A stretch of 51,068 nucleotides of DNA. Origin: Pseudomonadota bacterium. Lineage in GTDB: Bacteria > Pseudomonadota > Gammaproteobacteria > Pseudomonadales > Azotimanducaceae. The translations under genes were made by a program, and so were the position numbers. How positions within the stretch are numbered: the stretch's first letter is position 1; the number at the start of each line of letters is the position of its first letter. The stretch covers positions 1-51,068 of the forward strand of contig JACZXA010000004.1 in NCBI GenBank assembly GCA_022571865.1. Direction: 5' to 3'. Shown here one piece after another: positions 9,336 to 18,502 of the stretch. The notes beneath the pieces were generated by a model that did no database searches, was not told where the DNA came from, and worked only from the letters and a program-made list of their open reading frames with translations.

Positions 9336-9535
9336 CGTCTAAAAATCCAACTGTCCTACATACGATCAAATTCAATATGGACCACAAAGTGACCGACGAC
9401 AAGCTCGGGATGGAATCTTCGGTTTCGACCTGGATTCGATTGGTCTGACCCGCCAGATAAAGAAATTGCTTCCGCTGCGCAACCTTTTTTCGAGTTGCCG
9501 CATCTATTGATGTACAGACACACATCGGAGTTCCA

Positions 9536-9832
9536 ATGAAAAGATTTACCCTCCCCCTGATTTTGCTCGCGTTTTCGGTTTCCGCTTTCGCTTCCACCAA
9601 TCGTTTCAATTACGACGTCAGCCATATGTCGTCCCCGACGGGAATCGAAGCGCTGCATTCCCAGATTGAACGTTACGCCCGTTCGTACTGTCATGCGCGA
9701 ACGAGCTCTCTTGCCGGTAAGCGGGCCTGCGTTAAAGGCATCGAAGAAGAGATCGTCGAGAAAATCAACGATTCGACCCTCACCGCTTTTTACCAGACGG
9801 GCGGCCACGCAGCGTCTGTCGCATCGCGGTAA
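9536..9832 (+). CDS. UrcA family exported small protein
   Basis: This 98-residue protein has a signal peptide (about 1-19, ending AFAS). The mature part carries the UrcA pattern: a short strand region, STPAG-like MSSPTGIEALHSQI, then a helical segment with two conserved cysteines (Cys52 and Cys65), probably one disulfide. UrcA proteins are periplasmic and of unknown function. GGAG at 9527-9530 gives a good ribosome-binding site 5 nt before the ATG. A strong intrinsic terminator follows at 9921, before the carbamoyltransferase gene, so this is likely a single-gene unit. Confidence 0.8.
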   Translation: MKRFTLPLILLAFSVSAFASTNRFNYDVSHMSSPTGIEALHSQIERYARSYCHARTSSLAGKRACVKGIEEEIVEKINDSTLTAFYQTGGHAASVASR

Positions 9833-9869
9833 TCGCAGTAATGTCATAAGCGCGTAACACCCCTGTTAG

Positions 9870-9887
9870 CGTGCTTCAGCAAGCACG
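9870..9887 (+). repeat. Short hairpin downstream of urcA-like gene
   Basis: CGTGCTT (9870-9876) and AAGCACG (9881-9887) form a perfect 7-bp stem with loop CAGC, with no T-run after it. It lies between the UrcA stop and the true terminator at 9921 and may act as an RNA-stabilising hairpin. It directly follows a 13-base string that recurs upstream of the TonB receptor near 18499. Confidence 0.45.
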
Positions 9888-9920
9888 AGATGACTCTCTC
9901 ATCGTCTTGCGTTCTTGAAC

Positions 9921-9949
9921 GGATGGTTCTCAGAGCCATCCGTTTTTTT
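9921..9949 (+). terminator. Rho-independent terminator after urcA-like gene
   Basis: GGATGGTT (9921-9928) pairs with AGCCATCC (9934-9941), 8 bp including one G-U pair, with a 5-nt loop. A run of seven T follows directly. It ends the UrcA transcript and separates it from the carbamoyltransferase. Confidence 0.88.
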
Positions 9950-10031
9950 GCGGCAGTGATTCCGATACCAAGACACTCACTCGATTAGCACGTTTGTTTT
10001 TACTATCCTCTTGTCTCATGAGGAATAACCT

Positions 10032-12044
10032 ATGAGCGAGCCTTGGATACTCGGGTACTGCGCCACTCATAATGGTGCCGTCTGCCTTTTACAGGGCGAC
10101 AAAATCATCGCTGCCGTTCAAGAAGAGCGCCTGACCGGGATCAAGCGGGCCAGATTAGGACGACTCGATGAGAGCCTTGCGTTTCGCTATTGCCTTGAGG
10201 CGGGCGGCATCGAGGCAAAGGACCTGGACATTGTGGTCGGCGCCTACTTCAGCGGTGACGTGGTTGTCGGTACCGGTGTCGTCGCGCAGGATCGCCCCAC
10301 CAAACTTATTACGATACCGCACCATCTTGCCCATGCGGCAGGTGTGTTTGCTCTGTCGGGATTTCAAGAAAGTGCCGTACTGGTCGTCGACGGTCAAGGA
10401 GGGCTGGCCGACTCGTTGCCACCTTCGGAACTGATCAACGTCAAGCGTTCCACGGTACCCGACCTTCGCCGCTGGGCGGAGACCATTACCATTTACGTTG
10501 CCAACGGTACAGAAATTCGTTGTGTCGAAAAGCACCTCGGTGAATGGATGCCCGATTTGAAGAATCTGCGGCGAGGTCAACCGATGCAGACTTTCGGGAG
10601 TATCGGCGGCATGTATTCGTCCGTGTCGCACCAGATTTTCGGGGATGCCATGGATGCCGGTAAAGTCATGGGGCTTGCAGCGTTCGGCAGACATAGTTAT
10701 CCGACAGAAGATTTTTTTACGATAAGTGAAGACGGGCGGTTTTTGTTCAGCGATAAAATCGTCAAACGCTATGCCAACGTCGCCCATTGGCCGGAAAACC
10801 AGCGTGAGAACCAGGACCTTGCCACCTCCGTGCAGCATGCGCTGGAAGATTCAATTTTCTATCTGGTTGAACACACCAGCGAACTCACCTCGATGCCGAA
10901 CCTGTGTTATGCGGGCGGTGTTGCACTGAATGCGATTACCAACGAGCAGATTGTTCAGCGCTCGTATTTTGATGATGTATACATCATGGCTGCAGCCGAA
11001 GACAGCGGTACAGCCATAGGTGCCGCCTACTACGGTTTGTGGCAACTGGGCAAAGTACATCGACCCGTTCGGCACAATAACGACTCCGTCGGCCGCACCT
11101 ACCTTACCAGCGAGATCGATCGGGCAATATCCACAACACCTTGTGTCGAGGTGGTTGCAACCGAAGACCCGGTTCACTCCGTCGTCGAATTGCTGGCGGA
11201 GGGAAAAATTATCGGCTGGTTCTCCGGGGGTTCGGAGCTTGGACCGCGGGCACTGGGCCAGAGAAGCATTCTGTCCGATGCTCGATCGCAACAGACTAAA
11301 ACGAGGCTCAATGCCAGGGTGAAACATCGCGAAGCGTTTCGGCCCTTCGCACCATTGGTGCTGGAAGAGGAAACAGCGAATTGGTTCGACGTGCCGTCGA
11401 TAGCGCCGACAAGCCCTCTGATGCTGCGGACGTTTCCCTTCCGGAAAGACATGGCAGAGGTTGTTCCCGCCGTTGTGCATGAAGACGGAACGGGTCGTCT
11501 ACAGACACTGAACGCGAAGGACTATCCAGGTCTCTACGATCTCGTGATCCGGTATTTTCACAAGACAGGGGTTCCAATAATTGTCAACACGTCATTCAAC
11601 GTGATGGGGGAACCGATCGTCGAAACGCCGGAAGACGCACTCTGGTGTTTACTTTATACGGATCTTGATTATTGTTTTCTCGAAGATCGGCTGGTGAAAC
11701 GTTCCGCCGCATTTAAGTCGATATTGGATTTATTCCCGCTTGTTACGAAGATCAGATACCGGGTTGGCAAATCGATGGTAGACGACCCGAAAGAGATCAA
11801 AATTGCGCCCCATTCGTCCATTACTCTGGATGTCGAAACACCGTGGGGCAGTGCGTCGCAGTTTCTACCGCAAATCGCGTTGCCCATTGTGCAGTTGGCG
11901 GATGGCCAGCACACAGCACAGCAGATTCTGGACGCAGTGCGGAAAACGACGCCCGTTGACGAGGCAACGTTCAAGAGCATCATCCGGCACCTTCGGCGTG
12001 CTCACGTGCTGAAATTTTCGGACCAGCCGGGCGCGGTGCTTTGA
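10032..12044 (+). CDS. NodU/CmcH-type carbamoyltransferase with C-terminal PqqD-like tail
   Basis: This 670-residue protein belongs to the NodU/CmcH/TobZ family, which transfers a carbamoyl group from carbamoyl phosphate, through carbamoyl-AMP, to a hydroxyl of a natural product or sugar. Visible motifs are EERLTGIKRA (31-40), HHLAHA (97-102), VVDGQGG (118-124), GGVALNAITNE, the C-terminal domain GPRALGQRSIL and NVMGEPIVETPEDAL. Family members usually stop near 570-600 residues. This one has about 100 extra residues whose end (LPIVQLADGQHTAQQILDAV, then DEATFKSIIRHLRRAHVL) looks like a PqqD-type winged helix. GAGGAA at 10020-10025 is the ribosome-binding site. It converges with an oxygenase/methyltransferase operon. 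Confidence 0.88.
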   Translation: MSEPWILGYCATHNGAVCLLQGDKIIAAVQEERLTGIKRARLGRLDESLAFRYCLEAGGIEAKDLDIVVGAYFSGDVVVGTGVVAQDRPTKLITIPHHLAHAAGVFALSGFQESAVLVVDGQGGLADSLPPSELINVKRSTVPDLRRWAETITIYVANGTEIRCVEKHLGEWMPDLKNLRRGQPMQTFGSIGGMYSSVSHQIFGDAMDAGKVMGLAAFGRHSYPTEDFFTISEDGRFLFSDKIVKRYANVAHWPENQRENQDLATSVQHALEDSIFYLVEHTSELTSMPNLCYAGGVALNAITNEQIVQRSYFDDVYIMAAAEDSGTAIGAAYYGLWQLGKVHRPVRHNNDSVGRTYLTSEIDRAISTTPCVEVVATEDPVHSVVELLAEGKIIGWFSGGSELGPRALGQRSILSDARSQQTKTRLNARVKHREAFRPFAPLVLEEETANWFDVPSIAPTSPLMLRTFPFRKDMAEVVPAVVHEDGTGRLQTLNAKDYPGLYDLVIRYFHKTGVPIIVNTSFNVMGEPIVETPEDALWCLLYTDLDYCFLEDRLVKRSAAFKSILDLFPLVTKIRYRVGKSMVDDPKEIKIAPHSSITLDVETPWGSASQFLPQIALPIVQLADGQHTAQQILDAVRKTTPVDEATFKSIIRHLRRAHVLKFSDQPGAVL

Positions 12045-12063
12045 CTGGAGATGTCAGTTCAAG

Positions 12064-12771
12064 TTACTTGTCTTCTCCGCGCCTGAACCAACCTGTTAGC
12101 GCATACCTGGGTGCTGCGGCATAAGGCGTCACGTAGGTGACCGAGTGAACGTGTTGTACATCGAACAGATACAGACTGTTGAATCTCGGTTCCCACGCAT
12201 CACGGGGAGTGCCGTCTTTTTGGTAAAACTGCAGCAGACCACCCCAATCGGGATGCCAGTGTTTGGTAAAGTTGAGAACGTAAGCGATCTGGCGTGACTC
12301 CTGGGTAATGTCGTCCGAGTGTCGTGTCAGGTAATTTCCCGGTCTATAACGAGTAAACTGGCCAGAGGCACTGGCCAGGTTTTTAACGCCTGTTATTTCG
12401 CGAATCAGGTTCAGCATCTGATTGTTGTTCATCAACGAAAATAGTGATTTCAAAATTGCCGGTGCGCGCTGTTCGTTTTCGCCATCCATACGATAAGCAG
12501 TGTAGAAAAAACCGATGCCCTGAGTCGCCAACTGCAACAGATCCTGTTGCAGATTCTGGCGTCCCACCTGATCCATAGCGTTCATTTGGTCTTCACTCAA
12601 CACCTGATTCTTATCCTGGCTGAATAGGACATAGTCATATTTCAGTTCGCTGTGCAGGCTTTTGAGCACGTCATCGGCAAAACCGGATTCCAGCAACCCC
12701 TCAACTCGGACCCGCTGGTCCTGTCGATATATCCGACCTAACGCGCCTCCATCAAGATTCGGATTTAACAT
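12064..12771 (-). CDS. 2OG-Fe(II) oxygenase, prolyl-4-hydroxylase type
   Basis: This 235-residue protein has a C-terminal oxygenase core. RYRPGNYLTRHSDD gives His151 and Asp153, LFDVQHVHSV gives His209, and APRYALTGWF gives Arg222 for 2-oxoglutarate. The N-terminal half carries a region resembling the cap of prolyl hydroxylase-like enzymes. Known relatives hydroxylate prolyl or other residues in proteins or peptides; the target here is unknown. It lies 42 bp behind the TPR-oxygenase gene on the same strand and is the last gene of the probable operon that starts with the TonB receptor. Confidence 0.85.
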   Translation of the reverse strand: MLNPNLDGGALGRIYRQDQRVRVEGLLESGFADDVLKSLHSELKYDYVLFSQDKNQVLSEDQMNAMDQVGRQNLQQDLLQLATQGIGFFYTAYRMDGENEQRAPAILKSLFSLMNNNQMLNLIREITGVKNLASASGQFTRYRPGNYLTRHSDDITQESRQIAYVLNFTKHWHPDWGGLLQFYQKDGTPRDAWEPRFNSLYLFDVQHVHSVTYVTPYAAAPRYALTGWFRRGEDK

Positions 12772-12813
12772 TTGCCAGCCCCAAAAATAATCTCAATCAT
12801 TCTAAGCCAGGAT

Positions 12814-14487
12814 TCAAGCCGGTAGTACGTCGAAGGGGGCGGTAACTCGACATCCGCCTGAAATGGGTTCAGTGCCGTGCCACAAGTACGATGGGAAAAG
12901 TACCACCATTCCCGCTTTGGGTTGGATCCACTTTTCTGCCGAGATTTCTGGCTGCATAGGAAACGGCGGGTGTCCAAACCTGATCGAGCCACCTGAAATC
13001 GACTCTTGGCTACCTTCTGAATCGGGGACTGAAACGTAGTATGAGGAACTGATCCAACCCCTGGGGTGAACGTGATCCGTATGGTAGCCACCTGTACCAA
13101 GTCGTACCGACCAACAATCGGCGATTTGATAGCTACCGGTATTGCGCATCGATAGAGGGTGTTCGTTCGAACGACCCATTTGCTCGAGATAGTCCGAGAT
13201 CGGCCCGTCCAGTGCCGCAAAATACGCGTCGAACACAGGATCAGCGATGTTCACCAGGTTCCGGTAACTCTGTGTTCCATGACGGAGAGATTGATCCAGC
13301 GGACGACGCCGATAGCGATGGTATTTATTCAGAAGCGTTGCGAACTCATCGTTGAAACTTGCTACGTTGTCAAAACCTCGTGGCGTAGGGATTTCGTAAA
13401 TGCGCACAACGTCGTTGGGGTCGGCAAGTTGTCGATATTTGGTCGAACCCATCAACCGATACGCGATAGTTTCGTAGCCAATCCAATGTTGTCCCAGAGG
13501 TTCCGCTGATCTGCGGCGCTGAATTTCGACAAGGGCTTGTTCTGCGCGACCTTGCATCAGCAACGATACGATCAGCGCCCCTTGTACGACCAGATTAGCA
13601 CTACCCGCTTCGATGCAGGCTCGTGCGCTGAGTTCGGCGCGCTTCGCTTTCCCGCAATCAATTTCGCACATGCTTCTAACGCCTGCGCAGTCAGCCGCCA
13701 AAGTGGCGCTGGTTGAGAGCGAACTCAGGTGGGCGAGCCCGGCTTCGGGTTGCTCGCTCTGACGTAACGCCTCCGCCGCTACGGGTATCAATTCTGGATG
13801 GCTGGCAGACGACTCGATCAGTGCGGTGAATTGCTCGTCCTGTCCTCTCATCCAGTATTGATTAGCGAGTGCGCGGAAACTCAAAACGGTAGGCTCACTC
13901 GCGTGGGAGGACTGCAGGTCAGCGAGGGCTGTGTCCAACTCACCGAGTTCCAGGCGCGCGCGCCCGCGCATGAAACGGATAGCGGGGCGATCCGTCTCTT
14001 CCAGAATCAGAGCGTCAAACAGAGCCTCCGCTTCCGCCGGCGAACCGGTTTCGAGTTGTACGATTCCTGAGCCGTAGCGGCCGGTTACGCTTTGCGGGTC
14101 CAGCTGGAGGTGTTGCCGATACAGTGAAGCCGCTTCGTCCCATCGCTCCAGATCGATCATCAACCGACCCAGGCTCGCATAAGCTTGGCTGAAGTCGGTT
14201 TTCAGTTCGATTGATCGGAGAAAGTGTTGCTCGGCGACGTCGAGTTGTCCCAGTTGTTTTGCCACCAGTCCCCGATTGTGAGCGAGTTCGTGGTCTTCGC
14301 CCTGTGCACCTGCCGCTTTTTCCAGCCAGACAGCCGCGGCATTCAGGTTGCCGCTGCGCCGTTCGATCAGGCCCAAGAGATGAAAGGCTCGAGGATGGTC
14401 GAGGGCGCCGAGCAGGCGTCGTGCCGTCGAAAAATCCCGGCGTTCGAATGCGGCGTGGGCGCGTGCGATGGCCTCCTCCGTGTTCAT
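12814..14487 (-). CDS. TPR protein with C-terminal 2OG-Fe(II) oxygenase domain
   Basis: This 557-residue fusion has tetratricopeptide helices over about residues 1-330 (for example AYASLGRLMIDLERWDEAASLY). A 2OG-Fe(II) oxygenase domain of the Pfam 2OG-FeII_Oxy_5 type follows at about 415-555. The core GTGGYHTDHVHPRGW offers His469, His472 and His474; LWHGTEP gives His537 and GCRVTAPFDV gives Arg547. TPRs probably hold the protein or peptide substrate. Its ATG overlaps the methyltransferase stop (ATGA at 14484-14487), so the two are translationally coupled. Confidence 0.85.
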   Translation of the reverse strand: MNTEEAIARAHAAFERRDFSTARRLLGALDHPRAFHLLGLIERRSGNLNAAAVWLEKAAGAQGEDHELAHNRGLVAKQLGQLDVAEQHFLRSIELKTDFSQAYASLGRLMIDLERWDEAASLYRQHLQLDPQSVTGRYGSGIVQLETGSPAEAEALFDALILEETDRPAIRFMRGRARLELGELDTALADLQSSHASEPTVLSFRALANQYWMRGQDEQFTALIESSASHPELIPVAAEALRQSEQPEAGLAHLSSLSTSATLAADCAGVRSMCEIDCGKAKRAELSARACIEAGSANLVVQGALIVSLLMQGRAEQALVEIQRRRSAEPLGQHWIGYETIAYRLMGSTKYRQLADPNDVVRIYEIPTPRGFDNVASFNDEFATLLNKYHRYRRRPLDQSLRHGTQSYRNLVNIADPVFDAYFAALDGPISDYLEQMGRSNEHPLSMRNTGSYQIADCWSVRLGTGGYHTDHVHPRGWISSSYYVSVPDSEGSQESISGGSIRFGHPPFPMQPEISAEKWIQPKAGMVVLFPSYLWHGTEPISGGCRVTAPFDVLPA

Positions 14488-15395
14488 TTTACTGCGCTCA
14501 GACTCCAGGCGAAGGGAAGCTCGTGACGTGACGTAATGAACGACTCAAACGTCGCCTTCTGGCAACCCGCCTGTAAGAGTGCCTGACATATGGTAGCGAT
14601 CTCGGCTTCGGTCATGGTGGCTTTATCCATCGCGGACAACCGGCCGACGGATGTCTGGATTTCTACCTGTACGTTGCTCAGCCAACTGCGAATGTCCTCT
14701 TCTTCGTAATTCAGGTAGTTCTCATACATCTTTTTGAACCCCTGATAAAGGTGTACGTGTATACCTTCCGAGCGTTTATCGAGGCATGCCGCCAGTTTGC
14801 GCTCACAATCGATGAATGCCTGTTTCGCGCGTTGGAACCTCTCGTTTCTGGTTCCCGACAACCGGGCATTGATCAATTCCGCTGCTTTATCGGTGAAACC
14901 GGTTTCGAGTGCGATTCTCGCGCCCGTAAGCTGAGGCGCAATTCGTGAATCGATATAGCCGTTTCGGTAGTGGCACAGGAGAACCATCCGGCCTCCCGGC
15001 GCCAACACCCGAACCGCTTCCAGGAACGCGGCCGTTCCGGCGTATTCGATTCCGAATTGACTGACGATCAGATCGAATTGATTTGACGGGAAGGGCAGTT
15101 TGTCAGCACTGCTTGCGGTGACCGATATGCCTTTGATGCGAGTTCTTTGGAGCTTCAGAGCTTCGATGGAGATGTCGGTGCCATGCAGATAATGCTGATG
15201 CTCGGGAAGGTCTGCATAGATAGATCCGGCACCGCTCGCGATGTCGAGAATGCTGGACCCGTCTGGCTGCTGTTGAAAAATACCGTTCCAGTATTCGATC
15301 AGTTCCGGCGGCTTGTGACCCTGCTGGTTGACGAATACTTCGCCACTGACACCCTCTTTCAGCCAGTAATCTGACCAGTCTTGCCCGGAGTTCAT
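14484..15395 (-). CDS. Class I SAM-dependent methyltransferase
   Basis: This 303-residue protein has the SAM-binding motif I ILDIASGAGSIYADL (about 49-63), the acidic motif HGTDIS, and motif IV FDLIVSQFGIEYAG followed by LAPGGRMVLL. A C-terminal helical extension of about 120 residues carries no motif I recognise and may bind the substrate. It is coupled to the TPR-oxygenase gene by a 4-bp overlap. A TonB receptor lies upstream, but a strong terminator between them suggests either separate transcripts or partial readthrough. Confidence 0.85.
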   Translation of the reverse strand: MNSGQDWSDYWLKEGVSGEVFVNQQGHKPPELIEYWNGIFQQQPDGSSILDIASGAGSIYADLPEHQHYLHGTDISIEALKLQRTRIKGISVTASSADKLPFPSNQFDLIVSQFGIEYAGTAAFLEAVRVLAPGGRMVLLCHYRNGYIDSRIAPQLTGARIALETGFTDKAAELINARLSGTRNERFQRAKQAFIDCERKLAACLDKRSEGIHVHLYQGFKKMYENYLNYEEEDIRSWLSNVQVEIQTSVGRLSAMDKATMTEAEIATICQALLQAGCQKATFESFITSRHELPFAWSLSAVK

Positions 15396-15455
15396 GGGAT
15401 TTTAGTATGCCTCAATCAAGCATCGGTCCTTGAATCATAGTCAGAAACCAGCCCC

Positions 15456-15486
15456 AAAAAAAACAGCAGGCCGAAGCCTGCTGTTT
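15456..15486 (-). terminator. Rho-independent terminator of the large TonB receptor
   Basis: Read on the minus strand, AAACAGCAGGC (15486-15476) and GCCTGCTGTTT (15471-15461) form an 11-bp perfect stem closed by a UUCG tetraloop. The T-run continues to 15456. It lies 24 bp after the receptor stop codon. Confidence 0.92.
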
Positions 15487-15509
15487 CCGTCTTGGTACAA
15501 CTGTCTCGA

Positions 15510-18398
15510 TCAGTTCTCGAAGGTGATCAACAACCTCGCGAAGTACGTTCGTCCGAAGACATCGTACGTAGCAGGCCACGTGTTGGCTTGCTCCTGGTTA
15601 TCGCCAAGAATGGGTGGATCCTCATCAAGCACGTTGTCGATGCCGAGGGTTACCTTTATGTGTTCGTTGATCCGGTACGCCCCAACTACGTCGAAGTAGT
15701 GCGTATCGTCGATCGTTTCAACGAAGAACGTTTCGTCATCGTCATCATCGTCAACTTCGCCGATCATACGCCAGCTTACCTGAGCTTCCCACTTGTCGTT
15801 TATCCAGTTGGCGGTCATGCGGTGCTTGTATTTCGCCTGCGGCTCTCCACAGTCGTTGCCGAAATTACCTGCACACTCGATGATCCTGCCGCCTTCAAAC
15901 GGCTCGAGATCCGCCTCGGTGGTGCGCGTGCCAACGTAATGCACGTTCAACGAGCCACCGGCCAACTCCGTCGTATAGTCGACAATGAGATCGTAGCCCT
16001 TCAATGTGATACCCGCTACGTTCTGCGTTGTGACCGAAACGAACTCGATCGTGCCGTCAGGGCGACGGTTGACCACGTTACAGAACTCCGAGCCGATTCC
16101 ACCAGCCGCGTCGGTCGGGTCGTAGCAGATGGTCAGGACGTTGTTTGCACCACCTCCGAAATTGGCGATGGCCTCTTCGATGTCAATATCGAAGTAGTCG
16201 ATGCTGAACTCCAGCCCTTCGATGAAATTCGGAGAGTAGACGATGCCGACCGAGAACGTTTCTGCTTCTTCCTCGAGGAGATCCGGGTTTCCGCCAGACA
16301 ACTCACGGACCTGACCCGCTGGCAGGTTGATGGCAACCGAACCTACTTCACTCGCCGGTACACCGGTAGATATGCAGATGGGTGCAACTGCCGCACTCGG
16401 ATTGCCTTCCGCGGCACATGGGTCGGTAGAACCGGGGAAGTTCTCACCCTGAGGTGAAAACAGCTCGCCGATGCTCGGTGCCCGAATGGCCGTGTTGAAG
16501 CTCGATCTGAAGCGCAGGCCAGGCATCGGACTGTAGGAACCGGCAACCTTGTAGCTGACTACGTTGCCTGCCGTCGAATAGTCCGAGGCGCGAATGGCCA
16601 GCTCGAGATCGAGCAATTCGATTCCGGGCCTGTCGGCGACCAGCGGTATGTAGACTTCCCCGAACCAGCCGGTTACATCGAAGTCTCCCGCTACCGGCGG
16701 CGAGCCGTTGAAGCCGGCGATCTGACCGGACGCCAGATCCTGGGAGGGCTTGAACTCGAAGTCATTGTCGATTGATTCCCAACCGGCAGCCACTCCAATG
16801 GCACCTGCGCCACCCGGCATTTCGAACCATTCGCTGGTATCACCCGTGATTGATGCTCCCAATATGGTCTGTTCGTAGATGGCATGGGCTTGAACCGCTA
16901 CACGGAGGAAAGCGGCACCCGCGGCAGAGATGTTGCCCTGTCCGAAGATGTTGATCGGCGCACAACCTATGGTCGAACCGCTACTGCTCGTGTCCATGCA
17001 CGTGCCGCCTGTCGGGTCGGCAACCAGATCCAACAGCAATGCCTGGTCGAATCGATCCCGGTTGACGTTTCCTTCCTGAGTATTACTGAAGCGAACGTCG
17101 CCGGTTTGTCCGTAGACTTCCCAATCCCAATTGTTCATGGATCCGCGCAGACCAACCTGTAACTGCCAGGAGGTGAATTCGTCATCGGAGATGCGGGGTC
17201 CAACTTCGAGTAGACGCCGGCGCAAGAGTGCACCCCCGCCGGTGGCATCGATACCGTTCGCGTCGGGATCATCACCGTCGCCAAACGCGTCGGACAGCAC
17301 TTGCTGGGACTCTGCAGTCAGGAACGGGCTCCCATCAATCGTAAAGGAACTCACCTGGAAGATCGGCGTCGGTGCCAACTGCTGCGGTACTTTGCTCGAG
17401 GTGAACATGGCCATCCCAAACACTTCGACAGTATCGGTAATGTCGTAGTGGCCCATTGACGTTATCTGGTAGCGTTCTTGAGGCAACTGGATGTAGTTCA
17501 CCGGTGCGTAGTTGTAGAAGTCGTTGACGGGTCCCGTCTCGAACGGTCGGATAGAGCCGTCCGGATTGAAGGTAATGCCGAAGCTGTCAGGCGAGAAAGT
17601 CCCCAGGGCACCGGAGAATATCGCCATGCTTGGAATACCCGTCGAACCGCCATCGATCAGGATGGGATTGCCGTTGGCATCCACGTCGTCGAACTGCGCG
17701 AAGAAGGCAAAATCGCGGTCACCCTGAAAGAGATCCTCGCGATCGGTGTAGTGGAAATTGATGACCATGTTGCCACGGCCGTCATCGAAGTTTCCACCGA
17801 TCGTCAGGTCCGAGCTGAAGATATCAGCATCACCCTTTTCGGTGGTTTCGTATCCAGACGAGAACGCGACGCCCGAAAAGTCGTCCTTCAGTATGAAGTT
17901 GACAACGCCCGCGACGGCGTCCGAACCGTAGATGGCCGACGCGCCACCCGTCAGTACTTCGACGTTTTCGATCAAATTGACGGGGATCGAGTTCACGTCC
18001 ACCGTGCCGCCCGCTGTCGTGGGAATAACCCGCTTACCGTTGATCAGTACGAGCGATCTTCCAGAACCGAGACCCCGCAGGTTGACTGTTGCAGTACCGT
18101 TGCCCGGGTTATTGGACGTACGGTCGAGACCCGGCACCATCTGCGGTAACGCGTTCAGCAAAGCTTCGACGTTTACCGTGTTGGTGATCGCGAACTGACT
18201 GCCTGCCAAAGTCGAGACCGGAGAGTTGGACACGAAGTCCTTCCGTTTGATACGAGAACCAGTGACGACGACTTCCTCGATCGTTGCACCTTCATCGGCG
18301 GCCATGGCGAGGGGGGCCCCACCTGCCGCAGCGAAAACACTGGCAATCGAAGCAAGTCTGATGGCACTGGCTAAAGGTTTAGGCTTGAACTCAAACAT
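15510..18398 (-). CDS. TonB-dependent receptor (large, Caulobacter/sphingomonad-like type)
   Basis: This 962-residue receptor starts at ATG 18398, chosen because GGAGG lies 5 nt upstream; GTG 18404 is inside that site. It has a signal peptide (about 1-34) and a TonB box-like IEEVVVTGSRIKRKDF. The plug domain carries ALLNALPQMVPGLDRTSN, VNLRGLGSGRSLVLINGKRV and VEVLTGGASAIYGSDAVAGV. A long barrel follows with the C-terminal strand TYFARLLITFEN. Receptors of this type serve oligosaccharides, peptides or other complex nutrients. Its operon position before a methyltransferase and two oxygenases suggests a related substrate or product. Confidence 0.93.
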   Translation of the reverse strand: MFEFKPKPLASAIRLASIASVFAAAGGAPLAMAADEGATIEEVVVTGSRIKRKDFVSNSPVSTLAGSQFAITNTVNVEALLNALPQMVPGLDRTSNNPGNGTATVNLRGLGSGRSLVLINGKRVIPTTAGGTVDVNSIPVNLIENVEVLTGGASAIYGSDAVAGVVNFILKDDFSGVAFSSGYETTEKGDADIFSSDLTIGGNFDDGRGNMVINFHYTDREDLFQGDRDFAFFAQFDDVDANGNPILIDGGSTGIPSMAIFSGALGTFSPDSFGITFNPDGSIRPFETGPVNDFYNYAPVNYIQLPQERYQITSMGHYDITDTVEVFGMAMFTSSKVPQQLAPTPIFQVSSFTIDGSPFLTAESQQVLSDAFGDGDDPDANGIDATGGGALLRRRLLEVGPRISDDEFTSWQLQVGLRGSMNNWDWEVYGQTGDVRFSNTQEGNVNRDRFDQALLLDLVADPTGGTCMDTSSSGSTIGCAPINIFGQGNISAAGAAFLRVAVQAHAIYEQTILGASITGDTSEWFEMPGGAGAIGVAAGWESIDNDFEFKPSQDLASGQIAGFNGSPPVAGDFDVTGWFGEVYIPLVADRPGIELLDLELAIRASDYSTAGNVVSYKVAGSYSPMPGLRFRSSFNTAIRAPSIGELFSPQGENFPGSTDPCAAEGNPSAAVAPICISTGVPASEVGSVAINLPAGQVRELSGGNPDLLEEEAETFSVGIVYSPNFIEGLEFSIDYFDIDIEEAIANFGGGANNVLTICYDPTDAAGGIGSEFCNVVNRRPDGTIEFVSVTTQNVAGITLKGYDLIVDYTTELAGGSLNVHYVGTRTTEADLEPFEGGRIIECAGNFGNDCGEPQAKYKHRMTANWINDKWEAQVSWRMIGEVDDDDDDETFFVETIDDTHYFDVVGAYRINEHIKVTLGIDNVLDEDPPILGDNQEQANTWPATYDVFGRTYFARLLITFEN

Positions 18399-18502
18399 GA
18401 GCACCTCCTGCCACTTGCGTTATGAATTGATTGAAACTAGCTAATGCGGCACGGCTACGAATAGCCCGCCGTGAAGCTGGGTTTTTTATCATGTGTGTCC
18501 CC

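Noticed and set aside
9356-9847. 163-codon minus-strand frame
   Set aside because: Antisense to the UrcA gene, which has a signal peptide and ribosome-binding site.
15492-16457. Long plus-strand frame of 321 codons
   Set aside because: It lies antisense to the TonB receptor, whose domains are clear; long antisense frames are common in GC-biased genes.
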